Shown in pieces: positions 51,761 to 61,100 of a stretch of DNA of 64,000 nucleotides. The DNA is taken from assembly GCF_000009765.2 (NCBI RefSeq), contig NC_003155.5, positions 1,054,001 through 1,118,000 on the forward strand, read 5' to 3'. The DNA comes from Streptomyces avermitilis MA-4680 = NBRC 14893. GTDB taxonomy: Bacteria > Actinomycetota > Actinomycetes > Streptomycetales > Streptomycetaceae. Within the stretch, counting starts at the first letter, position 1; each line of letters starts with the position of its first letter. Position numbers and translations under genes: made by a program. The notes under the pieces are model-generated. The model saw only the letters and a program-made list of their open reading frames with translations. It made no database searches and had not been told where the DNA came from.

Positions 51761-54190
51761 ATGGCGACACAGAGCACGGCGCACGAATACCTGGATGAGC
51801 CGTTCGACATCACCCATGCGGCTGTGGTCCGCATCGACGCGCACGGTCTGATCGAGGGATGGAGCAAGGGCGCACAGACGCTCCTCGGCTACCGGGCAAG
51901 CGAGATTCTGGGACGGCCTGCCGCCTCGCTGCTGACCGGCGAGGCAGACCTCGCTTCCGCCATGTCGGAGCCACGCCGTACAGGCAACGGCTGGGAAGGC
52001 CTGATCGCCGTCAGGCATCGCTCCGGCCACCACGTGGAGCTGGCACTGCGCGCCTGCCCGTTCCAGGACGATGGTGGGCGCCGAAGCTGGCTTGCCGTGG
52101 TCACCCCGGTGAGCGCGCCCCGCAGGTGGGCACTGGAGCAGGCGGTGCTGCACGGCCTGCTCGACCAGTCGCCCATAGGGATAGCCGTGGTGGACACCGA
52201 CCTGCGGTACCAGATGGTCAACCGCGTACTGGAAGACATGGACGGCGTGCCCGTCCAGCTGCGCATCGGCCGCAGAGTCGGGGAGGCCGTGCCCGGGGAA
52301 GCCGACTCCACCCTCGAGTGGCAGGCCCGGCAGGCGCTGGGCAGCGGGCAGACGCTGCTGATGTTCCAGCATGCCGTCCCGGAACCGGGCGAGCCCTACC
52401 GACAGGACCGTGAGCGCGTCAGGCTCTGCGCGTCCTTCCGGTTGCAGGACCGTACAGGCCACCTCCTGGGCGTGTGCCACACCACGGTGGACGTCACCGA
52501 CCATGACCGGGCCCGCCAGCGACTCGCCCTGGTGAACGAGGCGAGCAGCCGTATCGGCACCACCTTGGACCTGGACCGCACCGTGCGCGAGCTGGCCGAG
52601 ATCGTGGTGCCCCAGGTCGCCGACTTCGTCGCGGTCGACCTGCTGGACACGGTTCTGGCAGCCCGCGACCTCACGCCCGTCGCGGTGGACGGCGAGACAG
52701 CGCTGCGCCGAGCGGCGCACCTCTCGATCCAGGAAGATCACCCCGAGGTCGTGGTCGCAGCCGGGGAACCCACCCGCTACCCGCCGACCTCCCCGCAGAG
52801 CCGATGCCTGGCTACCGGTCGCTCGATCCGCCACCCGGTCATCGACGGGTCGACGCCGTGGCTGGCCCAGGACCCGCTGCGCAAGGCAAAACTGGACCTC
52901 CTGGGCGTGCACTCCCACCTGGTCGTCCCCCTCCAGGCCCGAGGCATGACCATGGGCGTGGCCACGTTGCTGCGCTGGAAGCACGCAGAGCCCTTCGACG
53001 ACGACGACCAGCTTCTTGTCGAAGAACTGGCAGCCCGCGCGGCCGTCTGCATCGAGAACGCCAGACGTTTCGCCCGCGAACACAACACCGCACTCGCCCT
53101 CCAGCACAGCCTGCTCCCCCACGGGCTGCCCGAACAGAGCGCGGTCGAGGCGGCCTACCGCTACCTTCCCACCGACACCGAAGCCGGGGTCGGCGGAGAC
53201 TGGTTCGACGTCATTCCGCTGTCCGGCGCACGGGTCGCCCTGGTCGTCGGGGACGTCGTCGGACACGGCATCCACGCCGCGGCCACCATGGGCCGGCTGC
53301 GCACCGCCGTGCAGACACTCGCCGACCTCGACCTGCCCCCCGACGAACTCCTGGCCCGCCTCGACGACCTGGTGATCCGGCTCGCGGACGAAGCCGATGC
53401 CGCCGCCGGCGGCGCCCTGGTGATCGGCGGGACCTGCGTCTATGGCATCTACGACCCCATCTCACGCAAACTCGTCGTGGCACGGGCCGGACATCCCAGC
53501 CCCGCCATAGCGCACCTCCGTGAACCAGTGGAATTCCCTGACATACCTGCCGGCCCACCCCTCGGACTGGGCGGCCTGCCCTTCGAATCCGCCGAGATCG
53601 ACGTCGAGGAAGGAAGCGTGATCGCCTTCTACACCGATGGCCTCATCGAAGCCTCCGACCGCGACGTGGACGTCGGCTTCGAACGGCTCTGCTTCGCACT
53701 GGCCCACCCCGACCGCCCACTCGACGAAATCTGCGACACGATGGTCCGGATGCTGCTGCCCGAGCACCCACACGACGACGTCGCCTTCCTCGTCGCCCGA
53801 ACCCGTGCACTCGGCGCCGACAACGTCGCCTCCTGGGACATACCCGCCGTCCCCTCGGCGGTCCACACCATCCGACAGATGACCAACCGGCAACTGAGCG
53901 CCTGGGATCTCGACGATGCCGCATTCACCACCGAACTCATCGTCAGCGAACTCGTCACCAATGCCATCAGGCACGCCTCCCCGCCCCTCAGCCTCCGTCT
54001 GATCCGAGAACGCGCCCTCATCTGCGAGGTGTCCGACAGCAGCAACACCTCACCACACCTACGCCGCCCCCTCGGCACCGACGAAGGCGGACGCGGACTC
54101 TTCCTCGTCGCCCAGGTCGCCCAACGGTGGGGAACCCGCTACACCCCTCAAGGCAAGACCATCTGGGCAGAACAACCACTACCCTCATAG
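51761..54190 (+). CDS. PAS-PAS-GAF-PP2C-HATPase signalling protein
   Basis: An 809-residue soluble multidomain protein. PAS 1 about 15-120 (GLIEGWSKGAQTLLGYRASE), PAS 2 about 130-255 (LLDQSPIGIAVVDTDLRYQM), GAF about 258-440, a PP2C/SpoIIE phosphatase about 445-670 (GVGGDWFDVI, VGDVVGHG, ARAGHPSP, FYTDGLIEASD, DDVAFLVAR) and a RsbW-like HATPase about 690-805 (ELIVSELVTNAIRHASPPLS, DEGGRGLFLV). Phosphatase and kinase of a partner switch are thus in one chain, a form common in Streptomyces. It is divergent from the rsbQ operon and could act on its STAS protein. Confidence 0.94.
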   Translation: MATQSTAHEYLDEPFDITHAAVVRIDAHGLIEGWSKGAQTLLGYRASEILGRPAASLLTGEADLASAMSEPRRTGNGWEGLIAVRHRSGHHVELALRACPFQDDGGRRSWLAVVTPVSAPRRWALEQAVLHGLLDQSPIGIAVVDTDLRYQMVNRVLEDMDGVPVQLRIGRRVGEAVPGEADSTLEWQARQALGSGQTLLMFQHAVPEPGEPYRQDRERVRLCASFRLQDRTGHLLGVCHTTVDVTDHDRARQRLALVNEASSRIGTTLDLDRTVRELAEIVVPQVADFVAVDLLDTVLAARDLTPVAVDGETALRRAAHLSIQEDHPEVVVAAGEPTRYPPTSPQSRCLATGRSIRHPVIDGSTPWLAQDPLRKAKLDLLGVHSHLVVPLQARGMTMGVATLLRWKHAEPFDDDDQLLVEELAARAAVCIENARRFAREHNTALALQHSLLPHGLPEQSAVEAAYRYLPTDTEAGVGGDWFDVIPLSGARVALVVGDVVGHGIHAAATMGRLRTAVQTLADLDLPPDELLARLDDLVIRLADEADAAAGGALVIGGTCVYGIYDPISRKLVVARAGHPSPAIAHLREPVEFPDIPAGPPLGLGGLPFESAEIDVEEGSVIAFYTDGLIEASDRDVDVGFERLCFALAHPDRPLDEICDTMVRMLLPEHPHDDVAFLVARTRALGADNVASWDIPAVPSAVHTIRQMTNRQLSAWDLDDAAFTTELIVSELVTNAIRHASPPLSLRLIRERALICEVSDSSNTSPHLRRPLGTDEGGRGLFLVAQVAQRWGTRYTPQGKTIWAEQPLPS

Positions 54191-54344
54191 GCCTTGGCCG
54201 CCACCTGCCCGTCCGGTAAGGACGCGTTGCCGAGCGGCCCGGACACGCTCGTGCCGCGTTGGCGGAGTGCCACTCGGCCCGGCCGAAGCCCTAGCCCGCC
54301 ACCTTGGCACCCACGGGGCGCAAGCTCACTGGGCGGTTCAAACT

Positions 54345-54412
54345 CCCGTATTTGTACGCCTACTGACGTATGTATCTCCATATTGATCACCCTAAAAATA
54401 GAGGGGCTCAGC
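54345..54412 (+). promoter_or_regulatory. AT-rich promoter-like region of the giant-protein operon
   Basis: The segment contains TTTGTACGCC, GTATGTATCTCCATATTGAT and CCTAAAAATAGAGG, by far the most AT-rich stretch of the neighbourhood, 40-105 bp before the first gene of the operon. Exact -35/-10 boxes cannot be assigned. The rest of the gap 54191-54452 is GC-rich and without genes. Confidence 0.4.
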
Positions 54413-54452
54413 GGTCGCACGGCACACTCCGTAGCCTTCCGAAGGGTCGTGT

Positions 54453-55142
54453 ATGGCGCTCCCTCGTTCGCCGGCCGCTGCCCTGCCCGGTCCGCAGTGG
54501 GCCGAACAGGACAGCTGGTCCTACCGGGATCTCGACCAGGCTCCGCTGTCGGCCGAGTGCCGTGACGAACTCGAAACGCTGCGGGCCGAGGCGGGCGGCG
54601 GCCGGCCGCCGGGCGGCTGGCCGGCCGGGTGGCCCGCACCGCCGCTGGTCGTGCGGGAGTCCCTTTTCCTCTGCCTGTTCCGCGCGGCGCTGGCCCGGGG
54701 GGAGCTGCGGTACGGGCGGTTCGTGTGGCAGGACCTGGACAGCGAGTTGGGCGTCCATTACCAGGAGAGTCGCGCGGCTCTGCTCAACGGCATCGTCCTG
54801 ATCGGACTGCGTACCTTCTGCGACCAGATCTCCGGTGGCGAGGCGGCGCAGATGGAGCTTGTGGTGCCGATGGCCGTGGGGACTCCGAACGAGCCGGCCG
54901 GACTGGTCGTGGCGGCCGAGACGACCGCTCGCGGGCCCGAGCTGCTCGTGGACGTCTGGGGCGAGACGGCCGTGGCGGCCTGCTGGCAGGCCCTGATCGC
55001 GGTGTGCCGCTACGTCGCTTCGCTGGCCGGTGAGGACCAGTACTGCCGGCCGCTCGTACCCGGGGGCGTCCACGCCGCCGACGGATTCCTCACCGTGGTG
55101 CCTCAGGCCATGCACGCCGTCGACCGTCAGGGGCCGCGATGA
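54453..55142 (+). CDS. Conserved hypothetical protein coupled to the giant DUF6603-like protein
   Basis: A 229-residue, mainly hydrophobic-patterned soluble protein without signal peptide or membrane helix. Visible blocks are LVVRESLFLCLFRAALARGE, RFVWQDLDSELGVHYQESRA, ALLNGIVLIGLRTFCDQISG and AACWQALIAVCRYVASLAGE. GAAGGG precedes the ATG at 54453. Its stop overlaps the next start by four bases (ATGA), so both proteins are probably made in fixed ratio and may interact. I do not recognise a family. Confidence 0.8.
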   Translation: MALPRSPAAALPGPQWAEQDSWSYRDLDQAPLSAECRDELETLRAEAGGGRPPGGWPAGWPAPPLVVRESLFLCLFRAALARGELRYGRFVWQDLDSELGVHYQESRAALLNGIVLIGLRTFCDQISGGEAAQMELVVPMAVGTPNEPAGLVVAAETTARGPELLVDVWGETAVAACWQALIAVCRYVASLAGEDQYCRPLVPGGVHAADGFLTVVPQAMHAVDRQGPR

Positions 55143-58100
55143 CCCTCCCGACCCTGCCTCCGGAGCTGGTCCAACTCGCCGTCGCGCTCGGGGTTCTCAG
55201 GCGGGAGCCGGGGGACGGCGCGGATCCCCGGCTGGAGGTGGATCAGGCCTTCTTCGCGGATCCCGGCAAGCAGTTGTCCGGTGTGCTCAGCGATCCGGTA
55301 CGGCGTGCGGCCGCGCTGGAGCTCGCCGCGGCGCTGCTGGGCAGCGCGAAGAACGCGGCCCTCGAAACGGAGGGCGCCCAGCCCGGCCGGACCTGGATCC
55401 CGCTGCCCACGGGCGACGGTGCCACGGCCGGACGTCTCTATCTGGTGGTGGACGCGTCCGGCGACACGGTGGCGCTGTCGCTGGCCGGCCGCGCCACGCT
55501 GCGGGCCGCCGAGGTGGAGTGCGCCGCCTCGGTCGTCGTACCGATGGTGGCGACCGGCCCCGGCGGTACGCGATTCCTGCCCGGTACCGCGGACGGTGAC
55601 ATCCGCGTCGCCGTCAGCCTGCGACTCCCCCCGGCACCCGGCGACTTCGGCCTGGGCGGCCTGCGCGTCGGGGCGGACGTCCCCACCCATGCCCTCGGCC
55701 GCCCCCGGCTGCGGCTGAGCCTGACCGGGCTGCGGCTCCCGGGCGAACCCGCCCGCGATCTGGACATCGACGACGGGTCACTCCCCGGCCGGCTGGGTGA
55801 GCTGATCCCGCTGCTCGCCGACCTGCTCACCGGCCTGCTCCGGTCGAGGGGGACGATCGATCCCGCCAGTGCCGGGCGGCTGCGGCTGCTGCTCACGCTG
55901 TTCGGGCTCGGCGACACCTCCGTCATTCCGCCGCTTCCGCTGGCCGAACTCCCGGGCTCCGGCCCCCTGGTGTTCGCCGACTGGCTGCGCGCGGTGTTCC
56001 TTCCCAAGCCCGGCGAACCGGTGCCGCCACCCGCGGCACGGGCGTGGCTGGAGACCCTCGGGCAGCTGCTCGGGCTCCGGCTGTCGCTCCCCCTGCGGGG
56101 CGAGGGGACCACGGCTTCGCCGTATCTGCTCTGCCTGAGCCCACTGCCCGGGGTACGGGTCTGTGTACGGCTCGTCGCCCAGGCGGCGGACGACGGGCTG
56201 GAGCTCAGGCTGGGCCTGTCGGCCGCGGCCGAGGTGTCCGGGGCGGTCTCCGCCCATGCCGCGGCCGATCTGCTGGCCCTGCGACTGGGCGGCGGGGCCG
56301 ATGTGCTGTGGCTGCCCGAGGTACGCGTACATGTCGAGGTGTCCGGCGCCGAGGGACACCTGCTGCGCCGCCCGGCCCCGCCGCAGCCGGTCACCTTGAT
56401 GGTGGGGACGCTGTCCGCCGGCTTCTCGATCGGCTCGGACCGTGCGGTGCGGCTCCTGCTGGAGGCGGCCGACGTCGTCCTCGACGGACATCCGTACTCA
56501 CGTCTGGACCTGTCCAGCGTCGAGGCGCTGGCCGCGGCCGCCGCGCAGGTGGGCGTCGACGCCCTGCACGATGCGCTGGAGACACTGTTCTCAAACGACG
56601 AGGACGGCGGCGGACGGCGTGCCACGGCCCTGCTCGTCCTGCTGGCCCTGCGCAAACCGGCCCTCGACTGGCCGGTCGGCCTGCCGCCCCTCACCGAGAT
56701 CGTCGGCAACCCTGCGTACGCGCTGCTGCGTTACCACTCCCGGGTCCTCGCCGACGCCCCGCACCGATGGGGCGCCATCGCCGCGCAGCTGGCCGTCCTG
56801 GTGCGGGCCCCCGCCCCGACCGGCGAGGGCAGCGCCGTAGACCCCTGGGTCGTCTCCGTGGGCGACGTGGGCCTGCCCGCCCGGCCGGCCCTCCTCCTGT
56901 GGCAGGACGACGCCGAAGGCGCACCCCGGCTGACCGTCGGAGTCCGGCTGGTTTCGGCTCCGCTGCCCATCAGCGGCGGGGCTGTGCGGCTGTCCGCCGC
57001 GCTGGACGCCGTACGGCTGACTCTGCCCGCTGTGGACCCGCCGTCCGCCGTCGCGCTGACCGCCGCGGAGCTGCGGCTGGCGTGGGGGGAGGATCTGTCG
57101 TTCGACGCCGGGCCCGTACAGCTGAAGGCGGGTTCGCTCCTCCTGGCCGCCGGGTGGCGGCAGGGGGCCGGATGGGGGGCCCGCGCGCGGGTCACCGGTG
57201 CTTCGGTCACGGTCGAGGGCGACGAGGTGGCCCTGCCGGATCCGCTCGAACTCGCCACAGGGGTAGACCCGTTGCTCCCAGGCCCCGGATCCGCGCTGTG
57301 GCCGGCGCTCACCCGCCTCGCCGGTCTCGCGCTGCTGCGTACGACACCCCGCGAGGGTCTCGACCCGCGGAGCCTGCTCGCCGCGCTGCTCGGCTGGCTG
57401 CCGGCGCGTGGACGGCTGCGGGTGCCGGGTGAGGAGGACACCGGCATCGACCTCGCCGCGCTGATCGCCGACTGGCCGCCACTGCCGCTGGCGGGCCTTG
57501 TCACCGATCCCGTGGAGACGGTCCGGTCCTGGCTCGGCGACGTTCTGGCGGGCAGTGGTGGGGCGGACCGCAGTGTGGCCGCCATCGCGTTGCTGCGTGA
57601 ACTTTTCGCCCGCGGCGGGCCGGAGCGGATCAGGCAGGTGGCGGTCGCGGGCGACGGAACGCACGAGCGGCCCTGGCGGCTGCCCCTCGACGACTCGGGG
57701 CCCGAGCTGCTCATATGGCTCGATCCCGACGGGCCCGGTCTGGACGGTCTCGGCGAGGTGCTCGACGCGCTCGTCCCGGCCGATCTCACCGCCGCTCTGG
57801 ACGGCTCGGCGCCGCTCCCCGGCGTCGAGCGGCTCACGGCGGTGCTCAGCGGTGCCGCGCGCTTCGACAGCGACCTGGCCGAACTCCTCGACGAGCGGCC
57901 GGACTCGGCAGCCGATCTGTGGGCGCTGCTGAACCATGCAGCGGGCAGCGACGGGCTGCTGCCCGTCTCGGCGCAGGTACTGCCGGGGACCACGCACCCC
58001 ACCGTCGTTCTGCCGCGCGGTCACCTCTGCGCGCCGGAGACGTTCGAACTGAGCGACCATCTGCCCGGCGCGGACCCCACCCGCACGGTGTACGTCTCCA

Positions 58101-61100
58101 GCGACCTGCCCGGGATACGACCCTGGCCCGGTCAGCCGGGGGCGGCCGGGGCACACCTGCTCGATCTGCGGACACCCGGCCTGGCGGCCGAGTCGTTCGG
58201 TCTCGGCGGGCTGGCGGCGACCGGCCCGTGGTACGTACTGCTTCCGCCGACCGAGGAGGCAACGGTCCGTCTGCGCCCGGCCGTTGCCGAGTTCCGACGC
58301 CTGGCCGGCGCGCCGGTCGTGCTCGTGGCGCACTCGCTGGCCGCCCGGGCGGCGGTCCAGGTCTGGTCCGAGGGGGGCCTCGCGCAGCTCGTCACGCTGG
58401 GCGGGCCACTGTCCGACACCGCCCGGCCCGGGCCTCTCGACGGACTGGAACAGCCGGGCGTACACGATGCCTTCCGGCTGTTGCAGTCCCTGGTGGGCCT
58501 GCTGCCCGCGGGCAGCTCCACCGACGGCTCGCCGCTGGCGGAACTGGTGGCGACCTGGGCGGCCGTGACCGGTGACGCTCCCTCGGGCCTACGTTCCGTT
58601 CCGTTCCCGGTCTCGGCGTTCACACCCGTCGCTCTGCCGTCCGCGGCACCCGCTCCGGTGCTGAGCGTCGTCACCCAGTTCACCCGCGAAGAACTGCATG
58701 GCGCGCTCACCGCCCTGGTCGCCGCGGTGGCCGCCCAGGTCCGTCGCCGGCTGCCCGGCGGCGGGGCCGTGCCGGGCCGCTCCCGGGCCACCCACCTCGG
58801 TCTTGGACTGAGCTTCCGCAGCACGGCCGCTGCCGCCGAGGGCATCGTCTGCGGCAGTGAACTGCGCCTGGACGCATGGCGCGTCCCGCTGCCCGCCGCG
58901 CAGCGGTCGGCGCCGACGGTCACTCCCCGGCTCCACGTACGACTGACACTGCGGCGGCCCGGCGGCTGGCTCCTCGACGGCAGGCCGGGGGCCGGGGCGC
59001 GGACCGGGCCGCAACCGCGACTGCGCGGCGCGGATCTCCTGGTCGGTATCGGCCCCCGCCTCGACGACGCCTCCGTGTCGGCCGTGCTCCATGACGCGGC
59101 ACTCGACGGAGTGGGCCACGGCCGGCTCGCGATCACCCCGCACACGCTGGACGCGGCGGCCCGTCGGTTCCTGGGGCTGCTGGCGGACACGTTGTCGCCC
59201 CGGCCGACGGCAGGGCCCGTGCGCGACCTGGTGGACCTCCTCGTGCAGGCGGGCGTGGCCGTCCTGACGGCCGAGGAGCGCGTGGAGCTCCGCCCGGACA
59301 CCCTGGAGCGTGTCATCGCGGATCCGGCAGGGCTCATACGGACTCTCCTTTCGGACCCGGCTGTCCGTGGCACGCTGCGGCGGCTGGCCGGACTGCCGGA
59401 CGGCGGTGCGGGGTTGCTGTCCGCCGGCGGACTGGAGGTCGGCGTCACCCCCGACTGTGTGATCACCGTCAGCACACCGGAGCGGGGTCTGCCGCTCGCC
59501 GGCATCGCCACCGTGCACGGCACGCTCGTCGTCGGCCCGGAGCGCGCCCCGGCCCTCACCCTCAGGGTGCGCTCCGGACAGGTGGAGGCCGCCGTGCTGC
59601 CGGAGCCCGATCTTCCGGCTCTGGCCCGATTGGTCATGCTCACCACGGGCGGCGAGGCGATCCGCTGGGGTCTGCAGTCCCTGCGCGACCGTGGCATCCT
59701 CCTCGACCCGCTGCTGGATGTTCTCGGCCTGCTGGCGCACGACCCGCGGCGCCCCGACGCCCCGGGATCGGTCCGCTCCCCCGTGCCTCTGATCACCGCG
59801 CCGGGGCGCCGGCTCGTGGAGGTTCTCGGCGCGGACCGGCCCGGCGAGCCCTTCCTGCTCGCACCCGGTCACCTCGCCCGGCTGATCGACGCGGTGGCCC
59901 AACTGATCGGCTTACCGGGCGGGTTGACTGCGCTGTCGCTGCCCGGGGGCGGTTCGGTCAGTGTCGCCGAGGACGGCACGGACCTGGAGGTCACGCTGCG
60001 GCTGCGGGACGGGTCCGGGCCCGCTGCGCTGGAGTCCGCCGTGCACTGGCGGCTGCGGCCCGGGCCGACCGTCACGGCGTGGCTGACGTTGTCCGCCGAG
60101 CAGTCCGGGCCGGGCGGGTTCGGCGCCGGTCTGGAGCTGGAGGTCGGCCCCGAGGTGAAGGTGGCCGCCCGGCTCACGCCGCGGGCCGGCGCGCCCCGGC
60201 TGGACATCCCGCTGTATCCGCTGACGCCGGGACTCGGCGCGCTCGCGGAGCTCGGTCAGCAAGCGGCGCAGTACGCCCTTCCGATGCTCCTGGACGTTTT
60301 GCGGGACCTGGCCGATCCGGCCGATCCCGGCGATCCGCGGCTCAAGCAGATCGCCGCGGCGCTCGCCGGGCTGCTGGCCGCGCTGGAGCTGACCGATGCC
60401 GACGGCGCGGCCTCGATCGAGCAGTTGAAGCTGCTGGCGTCCGCTCCCGCCGACGAGTTCGGTGCGCGGTTCCGCCGGCATCCGTCCGAGGTGACCGCCG
60501 CGCTGAAGGCGCTGGCGCGCGCCCTGATCGGGGACGCGGCCGCGCAGCCGCCCGTGCTCTGGCGCAGCCCCGGTGGCCGCGTCGTCGTCGACCTCGACGC
60601 GGCGCCCGGGGGCGTGCCGCGGCTCACCGTCACCGCGGACGGCCTGCATCCCGTTCCCGGCACGGACGCCGAGGTGTCGTTCGCCGCCACCACGGCCGGA
60701 CCCGCCCCCTGTCACCTGTCGTGGTCCGTCGTCGATCCGGACGCGCTCTTTCCCGGCCCGGTCGACCTCATGCCGTTCGTGCGGGTCACGCTGGGCGGCG
60801 TCGACGACCGGGTGGAGGCGGGCCTGTGGCTCGATCCGCCCGGGACGACCGACCGGGAGGCCCTGGTCCTGCGGCTGCCGGGCAGTCCGACGCTCGTGCA
60901 CCGCCGTGGAGCCGCCGACTCCGCCGAGGTCGCGGCGGCCGTGCCCAAGCTGATCCGCCGTATCGCCGTACCCCTCGCCGCCGACCTGGCACTCACTCCG
61001 GCCCCGGTCACGGACCTGCTGAAGGCGCCCGTGGGCAACGACAGCACTGTGGGGAAGGTCCTGCACTCCGCGCGGATCCTGACCGGGACCGGCAGCCCGC

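Noticed and set aside
56591..58465. Long minus-strand frames opposite the giant gene (also 58132-59796, 59912-61534 and 61538-63445)
   Set aside because: All are shadows of the plus-strand frame: third-position GC preference and the DUF6603-like sequence support only the plus strand.
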